A stretch of 64,000 nt of DNA from assembly GCF_910589235.1 (NCBI RefSeq), contig NC_060966.1, positions 6,278,320-6,342,319 on the forward strand, in the 5' to 3' direction. Origin of the DNA: Vespa crabro (taxonomy: Eukaryota > Arthropoda > Insecta > Hymenoptera > Vespidae). The position numbers and the translations under genes are program-made. Every line of letters starts with the position of its first letter. Position 1 is the first letter of the stretch. Below, piece after piece: positions 12,401-24,899 of the stretch. The notes under the pieces were generated by a model that did no database searches, was not told the DNA's origin, and saw nothing but the letters and a program-made list of their open reading frames with translations.

Positions 12401-15400
12401 GATGATAATCTCGACCTTAATTTCTCTCGTAGACAAACTTGCGAAATCACTCCAGAACGTTGCTTCTCCTTCGTTAACCATAATTGATCATCCGTGCATA
12501 CGCACGTATGTCTCTATGTCAATATGTATATACGCGAATGGTCATCGAAATTACGTAACGCCTAGTTTCACGCATAATTCGTGGATCTCATAAAAATTAA
12601 TTTTTTTATGTATTTTTTTTTTTTTTTTTTTTTTTTAGGGTCGAGAATAATCGTTGGGACGTCAATACATTTATCTCAAATAGGCCATATCATAGAGATT
12701 TCTATTTTTCTTAACTGTCCACAAAGAGACGTATTATAAAAACGAGGTCTTCTTCGTCCGCTCATTATCATTCGATCGTTTCTTTACCTCGTAATTTTTT
12801 TGAAACGGTAATGGTCATGGCCATTCTCCGAGTGACAAGAGACACGAATCGCTGTCGGGTGAGCTTCGAAGAGGGACGACTTAACGGTACGACAAAAGAC
12901 CGTGTCTGGACTAACGCGACTATTGCTCGTCGGCAACGGGATCACGCGGGACACGTTTTATGCTCGTTGCAAATTTAATGGACGGATGAATTAATCCTTG
13001 ACAAATCAAATGTCTAATTTATATCATTCGAGTCTGTTCGTACCTAGTAATTTTCTTGTTTTCTTCTTATTTACTTGAATCAGAACATTTCATTTCAAGA
13101 ACGAACAAAAATTCATCCTATTCAACTTGAACGTGTAATTAGAATCTTAATTGGTGTAATTGATGTCTCACGGGGCACGTTCAGATATCGCTTTAGGAGC
13201 TAAATATTATGAAAGATTGAAGATATTTTAAACAATACGATCTGATTAACGGTAAATTCAATAAGGGAGACTTCCTATCATTATATTCGTTGTTTAATGA
13301 GAATTTATTATTCTCGTTTCGTAGTTCACCCTCGGTCATCAAAGCGATCGAAGTCGAAGAAGGTACAACACGTGGAATGAAAGACGATTGATTTTCGCTT
13401 TTCAAGGACAACGATAGAATGTTTTGAAAGAGTTCGCGACTCGATCGGATAGATCGATAAACAATAATGGAATCTTTTCCGTCGATATTAATCTTTCGAG
13501 ATGGCTGCCAGCGGAGGTTCACTAACCTCAGATTCATGGAAACCATGTCATCTTCTTCCTGTCCCCTATGCGTTTTATACGTATACGGAGACACATACGA
13601 TAACGCTGAATTACATTCATTGTCTTTGACATAAGAAAGATGGAGGGAGCGACATAAGAAAAATCGCGAGGTAGACGGCCGACATACCTCAGCATTCGTC
13701 GCGACCTGTATTTCTTTCTTTCTGGACCTTAATTATATGTACGAAAGGTATTTATGAACTTTAATTTACGAAAATATTTCGAGATTTTCATCGATCCCTT
13801 TTCTCCTGACACTCGAGTCGAGCTATAGAATGATTGCACCGAGAGGAGGAGGAATGAAACGGTAAAGTGGATCAACGGTAACCACTCGTTGTGACCTCTC
13901 CACAGAAGTAGGTAAGTACCTACGTAGTCGTTTACCCAGTTACGTGATCTCCGGATTAAGAGTGTCAGAGTTGAGGTCATCGGCATCTATTTACGAAAAT
14001 TTCATCAGTGGCGACGTATCAATCTTGCACGCTATTATGCTTCTTATCATTATTTCAAGAGAAGAACGAACGGAGAAAGAGATATGTGTTAAATTTGTTA
14101 AATTTCTTTGCTTAAAAGAGGAAGTTGCTCCGATTTACATCCGAAAGGATTCCCATTGAAAGTGGACGCGACTGGGTTTGCGATGAAAGTCAGGCGAGAC
14201 CTTAAAGACTATAACACAGACTAGTACGTGCTATCGGCCTTTCTCGTTTCACCGTGAACGCGGGCATAATAAATCTCTACATTTCAAGGTCTAGTCTCGG
14301 TCTTTACGTTCGTAGCTTCGAACTTGTCGTTGTCCGGAAACGAATTCTTCCTGATTTCACTTTGCGAAGAAACTAAGTCGCACGGACGCATTTCATTATC
14401 GGATCTATGAAGTGCGACGATGCAACGATAGCTTTTATATAAATATATTCTGCTAAATTACGATCAATTTCGTATACATACATAAATTAATTTAATACTA
14501 CCGTACTAATCGTCGTAATTGCAAAACGAGATACTCTTGAAATAAATGAAAAAGAACGTCTAGAATGTAGAGTTTAATGCCAGAGCTCTACACCCGACGA
14601 ATTAGAAATCGTCTATTACGATCGTCTATGCGAACACATATTGCACATTAATTTGAGATTTAATCCAACGAATGAAAACGACGTGAGTAATCAAACATGG
14701 GCTCTAACGTTATTTGCGACTCAACTGTCAGGAGATTTCTAACCGGAAGAACGAATGAGGAAGAGTCGAGTGGTTCGTACGAAAATGTCGATAACGAGGA
14801 CGGGAGTTGCATTTTTTAGCGACGCTCTCACGTGCTACTCCGTACGCTAGTACTAACCACATAAACTCCTCAAGAGATTCGTTTTTTCTGCTTGAAAAAA
14901 GAAAAAAGAAAAATCAAAGGAATCTCATTTCGTCGCGAGAAAGTTTGAGACATTTACTTTGGTGTTTTTCCATTAGGAAAGAACTTTATGGAGAAAAAGT
15001 GCATTTATTCGTTTTTATCAATGAATCAAACCAAAGAGCCCTGACATTGAGAGCTCGAACTGCCTCGAAATTATTCATGACGTGGAACGAAGAGTATTAC
15101 GAAATATTAGAGTATAACGGAGAGTTTTAGATAATCGAAGAACCGTTCTTCCTCCGTTAGTAATCGCGTGGTCGAAAGTGATTATCTATCTTTTACTTTT
15201 TTCCTCTCTTGTCTATCGTAATAATAATTTCATTCCCGAGATTTCTTAATCTAGGAAACGACTATTGCCCGGCAACGAAATAAATTTGAAAGAAGAGTAA
15301 AAATAAGACAAATGCAATCACCCGGTATATTACACAAAACCTGATCGTGCGACATATCTCGCGACGTTGCGAAAGCAAATATAATTCCTTTCTCGATACT

Positions 15401-16792
15401 TTATCTTTTTTCCTCTTTTCTTTTCTTCTTTTTTCAAATCAACTTTAATCTACAACTAAATCTGTAACATCAAAGAAACTCTTACTCTAATGCATATATA
15501 TATATATATATATTTTGCATAGAAAGATTAGTTTAATAATAGGCTAAATGTCTAACGACAATGTCTATTTCTTAAGAAATAATCCAACTCGGTACGATGG
15601 TGAAACTATCGAAAAGTTAGACGGACCACGAAAAAAGTTACTTCGATCGCGATCGAGGTAAGATAAACGGTGCTCTCGAATTTCGAGACACGCGATCTTT
15701 GAAGCGTGGAGTACGTCTCTTTTTTTCTTTCTCCCTCTGTCTCTCTCTCTCTGGCGCGCGCGCGAGCTAACACACACACACACACACACACACACAGGGA
15801 CACACAAAAATACTATATAATGTTCCGGGGAGAAATTAATTGGCCGGAGAAAGGCGACTGGACCGTGTGTGCTCGTGAAGAAAAAAGGGTCAAATCCGTG
15901 GGGAGTCAGTGAACGGACCTGAGCGTATGAACTTATACACACGCATACGCGAACAGAATACGCGCAAACAGAAAAGTATATACTCGAGAAGAAGTACCGG
16001 CGTCTTTTAATAACGCCATTACACTTGGTCCGATTATGAGAGACTCGATCAATTTACCTTTTTTATTTTCTTATCGGTCAAACTTACTTTCTACGATTAA
16101 TTATCACGATATGTCATTTTCTCGGTCAATGTCATGTGAAAGCTTGCCCATGTAGCTTGTGACGTAAAGTAAACTACGATAATTAATCGATTTAATAATT
16201 TCTATTAATTCTCTGTTAAGAATTGATTGAACGCGACTGAAGATAATGAATAACAGAAAGAATGCGCCGAGTAAAAGTTACGAAAGACAAAACATTTTTT
16301 CTTCGAACGAAGAAATTATTTCGATACTAGCATTTAATGATATATCTGAAATGTATCGAAGTGTAGGTGAGTTTTACGAATGTGTGAATGCACGGCGCTT
16401 TCACTATTCGCGAAATAACGTCAAGGCGGGTATGCATTCACACATTCCTTCGTCGGATCCTCTCCATTGCAATAAAACGACGGCCTAGACCGCGTTTAAC
16501 ATTTTTACCGCTAATCTGGACTTTAAACTTTTAACGTCCTTGCCCCAGAGATTTATATATTTAAAGGATATGCCATTAATACTGTCGCAGATTATCTACG
16601 TATAATCTTTTGTACGTATCTACGATAAAATCTGTTCAGGAATTATCCTAATTAACGATAGATAAAACTAAAGATTTTCTCAAGTTATATCACGTACACA
16701 TATACGATGTCGTAGAAGAAGAAAAGTGGCTTACCGAGAAAGCTGATCCATCGAAGTATCCAAAGGACCAATAATAATGTCTTGCCGATCAT
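6470..16792 (-). CDS. Pancreatic-type triacylglycerol lipase with long C-terminal tail
   Basis: Eight coding exons, 5' to 3': 16792-16735, 11406-11160, 10761-10562, 10394-10191, 9524-9297, 8842-8517, 8382-8248, 8167-6470; total 3096 bases, 1031 residues. Exon 1 encodes a signal peptide (MIGKTLLLVLWILRWISFL). The lipase domain carries the oxyanion region VIVHGFGSS, nucleophile elbow GFSLG (Ser216), Asp239 in TGLDPAGP and His324 in LCNHRRAY, so the triad is complete. The lid between Cys299 and Cys322 is long, as in true triglyceride lipases rather than the short-lid phospholipase A1 group. A PLAT-like sandwich starts near residue 399 (HQYKVKVYSS). From about residue 545 the tail is acidic, Ser/Asn-rich and probably disordered, with repeated short motifs. 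Intron 1 is 5.3 kb. Probably secreted; substrate is inferred from the lid and family. Confidence 0.9.
11407..16734 (-). other. Large first intron of the lipase gene
   Basis: This interval separates the signal-peptide exon from the rest of the lipase. It has a CA run at 15766-15797 and a TA run near 15494-15512. Two open frames of 127 and 133 codons on the minus strand (11572-11955, 13193-13594) show no recognisable motif or splice context. I treat them as chance. A second nested gene is not supported. Confidence 0.6.
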
Positions 16793-17085
16793 CGCACGGA
16801 TCCTGGATCAGCGCGGTAGTAACGATAGATCGTGTACATCAAAGTACCATTGTCGATGGTAATCGATAACCGAGCAAATCGAGATCTTCGAGAAGGAATA
16901 AAAACGATACGTCGTCGCGTCCTTCAGGATTCTTTCATTCTTCGTCGATATACGGACAAATGCGAATCGTAAAGTCGATCTAAACGAATTTAATATCGTA
17001 TAATGCAAATTTCAAGTCAATGACGTTTTCTTTCGAGAAAAATCGCAAGATTTCTTTCGAGATTAAAAAATCAGCGACTCGAGGA

Positions 17086-17161
17086 AAAGGAGAAGACGGA
17101 AGAGGAGCAGGAGCAGGAGGAGGAGGAGGAGGAGGAGGAGGAAGAAGAAGAAGAAGAAGAA
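17086..17161. repeat. GGA/GAA purine-rich low-complexity tract
   Basis: A run of GGA triplets passes into AAG triplets; it is followed at about 17211-17232 by ACGC repeats. It lies just upstream of the lipase first coding exon on the minus strand. Open frames across it encode poly-Gly/Arg or poly-Pro and are not credible genes. Confidence 0.85.
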
Positions 17162-17239
17162 AAAATCGATCGACGAACGTCTGCTTTCTCTTTCGAAAGA
17201 AGGAGAGTACGCACGCACGCACGCACGCACGCGCTTCCT

Positions 17240-19654
17240 TAGCTCGAGACTAACTCAAAACATTTCCGAGAAATCTTCTTCTCTTGATCTTCTCGATTTC
17301 GATCTTTTCACTTCCTAAATAACGAATATTTGTCGTCGATCTTATATATGTGTCTATGTATACGTATATAAAAGAGGAAGAAAGTGTTTTTTATCAAATG
17401 GCTATCGTCGTCATCGTATATCGATAAAATTCCATTTGGACACTTTCTTCTCTTTCACTCGATCCTCCTCGATCGAATTTCGCGTTCTCCAAAATGGCTG
17501 CCTACGCGTCTGGGAAAACTTTTTCCTTTTAATTCTCGTATCTATCGAGATCTTTTTTTTTCTTTTCTTTTTTCTTTTTTTTTTTTTCTTTTTCTTTTTT
17601 TTTCTATATAAGAGAAAAAGAGAAAGATCGTAGACGATGACGAACGCGAGTTCTTTCGATGAACGCAAAGAGAGAGTCGAGGCCTGCAGGAACACGAGTC
17701 GTTGCTGCCTCGTGGCCTACTATAACAGAACTGACTCCCACCGAGAAGTTACACCGTCTCTTTACCTGCCATAAGCGAATGGCCTCAGCTACTATGATTT
17801 CCTCTCTACCTAGTCTATCGATAATACCATCACAATCAATTAGAGATGATCTTTCGTCACAATGCATTTCTTTTCTCTTCTTCCTTTTCTACGTCATTTT
17901 CTTATCCAAGCATAATCGAATTCGAAAGAAATTTTCTTTTCTTTTCTATTTCCAAAATTACAATAACAATCTTTTAAAAGAGTAAGAACACTTCCTCTTG
18001 GCGATTTTTTATAATTAATGATCATTAATCTCATTGTTTCGATTATCACGATTATAATTTTCTTAAATCTTATAGAAGAATAAGCGATCATCGGTAAAGT
18101 CAATTTCTACTAGCAATGTTAATCGATCATTTCGCTTTTCGACGATGGAACGAAATAGATTAGCGTTTGATTCGCCAAGCTCGAATACTAATTACATTTT
18201 GGCACCATATAGGTGCTTCGAATATTTCATTGCATTGCCTAACTAAGACCGCAGAATTTTCTCGAGTTGTCGCAATAGAAAAGTTTCACCGTCATCGAAA
18301 GTGCTTGCCATTGTGATGTATAGCGCATTACCAAATATTATATCACAAAGAACGATGCTAATCGATTTCTCAAATTCTACTTAATCATCCAACAAAATTC
18401 TCCGAGCGATTACTTTTAAATCGTAAAAATAAAAAATATAACACTTTTATTTCTCTCTTCCTTTCCATTAGAAAGCAAAGTAAAAAATTAAGAGCTCCGA
18501 TATTTAATATGCATAAAAGCCCATAAGCAATTAAATCACGACAGGGCAAACCTTTATCTACCCGCAGAAACTTGAAAAATACAAAGATGCCTACTGCATT
18601 ATATTTGTGAAATCGACCGAGATAAATCGTATGTAATTACGTAATATACATCCAGAGGACGTGCCAGTAGTCAATTATTTCGATAGAATCATTTTTCAAT
18701 TTCAAATTCGACATATGCGTAATAACAACTACAAGTTTTTTTCTGGAAAGAAAAGAAAAGAAGAAAAAGGAGCGTCTTAAAAAAATCAATTACCTCATTA
18801 TAATCCTTTATATGCTTTCTTATACGCGAACAAATCTTTACCTCCCTCCTTGAAAGTGCAAGGTTCGGCTTATCGTCGATTAATGACACCTACATTAGAC
18901 TCTTACTTTCGCTTTTCCATATTACGACGAGCTCTCGAGTATTATCATAGCGCTTACTCGAAAGTTTATTTTCTGTTTTGTACGTACGACAATTATTTGT
19001 GGTTAGCGCGGACTCGTAAGAGAGAGAAAGATGACGGACACGTAAAATGGAGAAAGTTTTCAATCTTTGTTTGGCTATCTCTTAAAAGAAAGAAAGAAAT
19101 GAATAAATAAACGCATCAATTTTATAAACGAAAAATACTTCCAAGATTTGTGGCTCGATGTGTATAGCTCTATTTATAAAATATAAAATAACACGGCTTA
19201 TCCCTCTGGTGGAGCGCGTCATCGATTGATTTGAATTTATTTATTCGTTCATTCGATAATAATGAGCAATATAAAAATGTTTATTATGCAACAAAAAAAA
19301 TATGCTCGTGGGTCAATGAGATATCGGATATTAGATAACGGAATTTTTAATTATCACGACAATTGTAACATGTAATTTCATACTTGGTCATATTTTACAT
19401 AATATTATTGAATTATCTCTACATTTTATTCACTGGATATCTACTTCGTAAATATAATTCGTGCTATTTGAATTGTTATATCTATCTGCAAGGTCATCTG
19501 TTAGATTATGTGTATGAAAAAAAGAAAAAAAAAACAGCATTGCAATTACAATAAATAGCGCGACATTCGACGTAATATAAATATGAAAAAGGAAGTAAAT
19601 CATTAAATACTCTACTTGTATGTTATTGTGCTTTACATCAATTCTTTTTTTCAT
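17240..19654. other. Spacer upstream of the lipase and downstream of mL55, no gene seen
   Basis: AT-rich sequence with a poly-pyrimidine stretch at 17552-17606. Open frames such as 17604-17867 (-) and 17659-17985 (+) overlap on opposite strands and lack any family signature. The proximal part may hold the lipase promoter and 5' UTR. Confidence 0.5.
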
Positions 19655-19660
19655 TTTATT
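19655..19660 (-). terminator. Candidate polyadenylation signal of mL55
   Basis: TTTATT on the plus strand is AATAAA on the minus strand, about 60 bases after the mL55 stop codon. Confidence 0.5.
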
Positions 19661-19718
19661 AATATGTGAAAACCTTTAAATACAACTATAATGTTTTTTT
19701 TTCTTATTTTTTTAATTA

Positions 19719-20051
19719 TCATTTCTTCATTTTTTTTATATATTTCATTTCATCAAAATCATCTTCTTGCTCCTCAGCTAGAACAATCTTAGTCTTTAAC
19801 CTGCGACTATTAATCTTAATCTTCTGTTCTTCTTCTGAAAGTTCTGAGATGTTGAGTGGAAGGACAATTATTTTTCTTGGTTCATTATATTCAATATTTA
19901 TGCTACTTCCATCAGGGAAAACAAGAATAGTAGGATACGTATTTACATAAACATTCTGGTGTTTCTTCGTTATAGCAGCTGTCCAACAATTCAAGTTTCT
20001 AGCCAGAATTGGTTTAAACCGTGAGATACGCAAAAGTAAGGATGTATTCAT
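19719..20051 (-). CDS. mRpL55: Mitochondrial ribosomal protein L55 (mL55)
   Basis: A single coding exon of 110 codons. The N-terminus (MNTSLLLRISRFKPILARN) is basic and hydroxylated, as expected for a mitochondrial targeting sequence. The core TAAITKKHQNVYVNTYPTIL, then FPDGSSINIEYNEPRKII and LPLNISELSEEE, matches the conserved mL55 pattern of YPTLL, PDGSTI and EPR followed by LPL and LS.EE. The C-terminus is Lys/Asp/Glu-rich. The protein is a metazoan-specific subunit of the large mitoribosomal subunit. The start is fixed by a splice acceptor one base before the ATG, so the 5' UTR is interrupted by an intron. Confidence 0.88.
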   Translation of the reverse strand: MNTSLLLRISRFKPILARNLNCWTAAITKKHQNVYVNTYPTILVFPDGSSINIEYNEPRKIIVLPLNISELSEEEQKIKINSRRLKTKIVLAEEQEDDFDEMKYIKKMKK

Positions 20052-20306
20052 TCTGAAACATGAGAAAACATTTCAGGAACTCATTATGAGTTTTACAAGA
20101 TAACGTAAAAACATTGAAAAAATACACAATGAGATAAATGTATGATAACTTTATTGCATTATATTTAGAAGAGGTTATGTGCGCTAAGAATTGGATTATT
20201 TAAACCAATAGGAAAGATATAAGAAAATTTATATATTATTGGCGTATATTTTAGGTAACGAACAGCAAATCAATTTGTAAACATTATATATTACGTGTAA
20301 GTTTAC

Positions 20307-20400
20307 CTGTCATTTAAATAGACGAAAATTCGGCAATCGATAGCACGTTCTATGTAGCGCACAAGGCGATCACGTGATCTCTCCGTTCAACGAATCCGTG
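20307..20400 (-). other. mRpL55: 5' UTR exon of mL55 (3' boundary defined)
   Basis: A donor (ATGACAG followed by GTAAAC on the minus strand) at 20307/20306 pairs with the acceptor immediately before the mL55 ATG (20053/20054). The implied intron is about 250 bases. The upstream limit of this exon, i.e. the transcription start, is a guess. Confidence 0.5.
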
Positions 20401-20723
20401 TTGATAAAGTCTATCGACATTCGTTCGAGATATCGACATTTAAAAAATATAATATCGCAACTTTAGCACAGATATTTCTTGCATGGTATGCATGTTTTTC
20501 CGTGTTTATTGCAACTATAAAGCAATAATGTATATTTCCTCTCAAAATGAATTTCTTTTTTGTTTTTTTTTCTTTTTTTTTTTTTTTTCTTTTTTTTTTT
20601 TGAGTTTTTGTTAATAAGAAGGAAAATGTTGCGCCTTTTATATATTTGTAGTTTCTTTTTCTTTTTTATTTCCAGTAACAATCTTTCTTTTCGCGCGACT
20701 CATCGTATGTATAAATAAATAAT

Positions 20724-20729
20724 TTTATT
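20724..20729 (-). terminator. Candidate polyadenylation signal of cystinosin
   Basis: AATAAA on the minus strand about 90 bases after the cystinosin stop codon, close to a TA microsatellite at 20739-20786. Confidence 0.5.
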
Positions 20730-20744
20730 GCATATATATATATG

Positions 20745-20793
<49 letters not shown>

Positions 20794-20815
20794 ATATTGA
20801 AAGGATGGAATATCA

Positions 20816-23800
20816 TTAGGCAAGCGTGTTGCTAGAAGTGCCTTCTTGCGAATCTTCATGACAGTCACCAGGAATGTCCAAATAGTCTTTACGGTCCCTG
20901 CGGAAATTGAAGCAATTTTTATCTATTTAAAGAATTTATAATAAAGCATATTTATAATGAGGCATATTTCTTTTATTTATTTATTTATTTTTTTTTTTTA
21001 ATATATAAACTTTTTCGCTCTTTGATCAAATTCCACGAAGAAATGTCATATCGGTTACACCTAATCCGAGATTACGAGTAATAATTATTGTGAAATATCA
21101 CTAAATGATCTTTAATCGCTAATAATAAAATGAAAATTTGAATACAAACATGCTAAATATATACATGCCGCATGCATATCACACAAACATAAGATTAAAT
21201 AGATGTTAAATTTTTTTCTTTTAAACACTAAATAAATAATTGTGTTTATACTATTATTATACTATTACCATTCTCTTTCTTAACGGTTTTGAATAAATAG
21301 GGAATATATTGGGACAGATATATTGATGTTTTTATTTTACTTATCTCGTTATAAATGTACAAAACAGAATTTTTCCAAAATAGAACAAAAGAAAAATTAA
21401 TATAAAGTATAGAGAAACGTTTAATCGCGTATACTTAACAATTTTCGATTTATTCGAACTTTCATCTAACTTTGTTAAATATTTGTATATCATTTTTTTT
21501 TATATTATATACCTTTAAAAAAGATCATTATTTCATCGTTTCTCAAATACAAATTCTAGCTCTATTAATTGTTTCTTTAACATTTATAAAATAATACTGT
21601 GTTAATATCATACGTATTTATAATTAAAATACTTTCGCGTTTCATTAATATGCAATCATATAATACTAACACAAAAATAAATAGGATGAGTTCTACTGTA
21701 TAGTAAACGATTTTTGCTTCCTTATTGCTCAGGCATTTCCATTGTTAGGACCACCGACCGTTAAGTCATTATTCTAGCTATATAGATTACTTAATGGTTC
21801 GATCTTTTATTTTATTGAAAGAAATAATGGATGATTATTGGATGATGCTAAAAATATGTCGTTGACAGATGTTGCTTATACTTTGCCATTCAGGTCGATT
21901 TCTTTTTCACTGATAAATCTGTAAAATCAAAATTGTCCCCTAGCTTGCACATGGAATTAAGTTCGATAAGAGAAGCATTTAAACAGCACTTGCCAAGCAT
22001 ATTCATTTCAATAATTACCTATAATAAATTTAAGAAACGAACAATATTAATGCCAAGCAAAGAAAAACAAATTGTTACTTGTTCAATCCGGCGAACACAG
22101 TGAACTCGAATCTTTTGTACCAGATTTGATAAATTATACGTTAAAAACCTTCCAAAAGATCATAATCTAAATGGATTACTTCATAATTTCGCTCTGCCTA
22201 TTTATTTATTTTCTACAAGTTAATTGGACAATGTGGTAGTCATGCATTCATAAAGCGATAAAAATTCTTAAAAATATTCATTTTGTCTGAGCATTGATTA
22301 ACAACAAATGTATCAATAAATACTTGCTAACATGCAGGATGCAGTTAATAATATTAATAGTCATTATCTTTTATATAGTATTATTCATGCATATAGAAAA
22401 TAGTCCAAACATATAACAATTATTGTAATATTTTAGGAGCTAAGTCATACCTGTATAAAACATAATGTTGTATAATGAAAAATACATCGAATGCTACAGA
22501 AAAGAAGCCCAGTCCAAATTTAGTTGGATCTCCAAAAATGCTCTCCCAGTCGTCTAATACGAATAATAAATTAATTAAAATAGAACGACGTATAAAAGAG
22601 AGAAATGTCGGTTAAATTATTAAAATGTCATAATTTACCATAATTGTATGCATTCAATATCATCTGTAGCATCGACAGTATACCACCAGTGAAATCTAAA
22701 AATATATTTCCAATACTCCAACCAACAGTGGACTTCCTCCTGTAGTTATAAAACGCTTGTGGCACGTATTTGATAAGAGTTATACACAGTTTAACGTAAC
22801 TGCAGTAGTATAAAAAGTCGAGCCATGCAATTACTACCGTTATGGCCAATAACATAGAAATAAGTATAAATATCGCGAATATTCCATGAATAATACGCGC
22901 CGTCGTGGATACTCTTTGAGAACCAGCCTAAAAATCCAATAAAATTGTACTTTGACAATAATCGTTGTCGATATCGTTATCGTAAAATTACCTCATATAT
23001 AAAACATTGGATGATAGTTATCACAGTGGCGAATACTGCATGTAGAGAAAAAAATATATCATTAACTTGTACAGGATTCAATCCCTTTGGATACCTATTA
23101 AAGTACTCTTGCTAAAGAGTAAAAGAAAAAAAGAAAAACGAAAGATTTACATCGATTCATTTCTCTGGATATTTTATGAATGTCTACAATTAATATTCAT
23201 CATAAATCGTATTATTGCGAGTGTACCTCTATCTCTGGTATCCAAAAAAGGCAACAATTAAACAATGCATACATGATAAATCCAACGATATTAAGCGACA
23301 AGTAGTCAAAGTTAAGACCTACGACGCTTTTGCGTTTGTAATTACTATATATCTGTGGATAAAAGCTTATACTCCATGCCAAGAAATATATCCATCCGAC
23401 TACAATGCTAACGTGATAAATCGTATCCGACTTTTCCACTGTCACTCTAACGAATGCTTCCGAAAAACTGTAACGAAACGAACAAATATCCGTTAATACG
23501 ATTAATAATAATAAAATACTTAAAATATAATCGTTCATTCGCGACATCAATCGCGATATATTAGAAATATATAATTTATTATATTAGTACTAAACGTTTT
23601 CTACGATAAAACTAAATGAAATTTTCTTACTTCACATTAAGGGTATTTAATTGATCTTGAGGTATAATGATTACTTTATAACCAGTCATTGTCATATAAT
23701 GTGATGCCACTGGGCACGCAGAAATATTTTTTTCTAATAGCTCTTTTGGAAAATACTTTGACACTTGTATACACCGAAATAACGGGACACCCTATAGAAG

Positions 23801-24896
23801 CATCTTAGCACAAAGAACGAGGAAGTAGACGGCTCAAAATCTGGGTATAGACTGATCGAACCTCAAGTTTCAGATTCGATGACAAGCTCAGGTCAAGAGG
23901 CTATCTATGTAACTACGGTTGAATACTGAAATGGCAAATTTAATGATTGGAATCTTTTGAAGGCTTAGTCAGAGAAAACAAACAGTGCGGTATTGTTACA
24001 GAGCTCTACTACTGTCGGTCAAACAAATTAATCTACTTGGGATCTAGCTTAGCTTTAAAATAACGCGATATCTCTTAATAAGAAATGTTGTTACAGAATC
24101 GCAAGGGTTTATACAAATAATATAATAAGTTATATAACTACTAATTAAATAAACTGAGTTTATCTGAGATCAAAACTAAAATATTAGAGATATAAGATAA
24201 CTGTATTTCCATAAACGATTTCATTTGATTATCACCGATATTACTTCATATCTATCTTATATACGTACTGTACAGCATCCGAAGGTACAACGTTCAGACT
24301 GATAATCGAATGTCCAGCACCAATACCCGTTACATTTATCTTATGTGATTCATTCAACGTAACATTAAATTCTGATGGCTCGACCAAAATTAAATCCTTA
24401 TGGTTTACATTTAGGCATACTGTCGTATTTTCTAATTCAGTATAATTCCTGTAAAATTAATCCCATTATATTTTATGATCATTCGGATATTATGATTAGG
24501 AAATAAACTTATCAACGAGGATTAATCAAGTGATATAAATTCATTAATCAAGTATTATTGCAAGTACATGGAAAGTAAGTGTTATCAGAGTTACTGAGGC
24601 ATACATACTATCAGAAATAGATTAAAATGTGATATCCTTATATGATCATCCTTATATTATGAAATGCAAAATAAATATAACTGTATTGAATTTTAAAGGT
24701 ACATACGTCAAGTATACGTCGAAAGTTTTTCTTTGATAAAGTAACACTTTAAGATCGTGCGTTGAAATGTTGAAATCCGCCCGTACAGTAACTACAATGT
24801 TAATAGAACAATTTTATAAATATTTGTAACAATTTCGTTTCTCAATGAAAACTTACCTAACGAGATTAAGAAGCAGGTATAACGCAGGAAAATCAT
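20816..24896 (-). CDS. Ctns: Cystinosin, lysosomal cystine/H+ exporter
   Basis: Eight exons: 24896-24857, 24791-24707, 24448-24269, 23467-23227, 23111-22992, 22927-22639, 22553-22451, 20897-20816; 1140 bases, 379 residues, phases consistent. It starts with a signal peptide (MIFLRYTCFLISL), then a luminal domain of about 100 residues rich in N-glycosylation sequons (NIS, NYT, NTT, NVT, NES). Seven transmembrane segments follow with both PQ loops: FYPQIY (Pro139-Gln140) with Asp156 in GLNFDYLSLN, and YVPQAF (Pro278-Gln279) with Asp300 in FLDFTGG. The latter matches the Asp of human cystinosin needed for proton coupling. FGDPTKFGLG is diagnostic. The human C-terminal GYDQL sorting motif is absent, but YLDI (358-361) fits a YxxΦ lysosomal signal. 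The last intron is 1.55 kb. Confidence 0.95.
23631..23791 (-). other. Possible cassette exon inside cystinosin intron 3
   Basis: A 161-base open stretch is bounded by an acceptor (TATAG) and a good donor (GTAAGA). It fits the phase of the next exon only if the preceding exon uses a donor four bases downstream (end 24265 instead of 24269). The peptide it would add (from GVPLFRCIQVSKYF to QLNTLNV) falls at the junction of the luminal domain and TM1 and has no counterpart in the human protein. The direct splice gives the usual architecture, so this is only a candidate. Confidence 0.25.
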
Positions 24897-24899
24897 TTT

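Noticed and set aside
13193..13594. 133-codon minus-strand frame in lipase intron 1
   Set aside because: No recognisable domain, no signal peptide, and no acceptor or donor matching the lipase exon phases; treated as chance.
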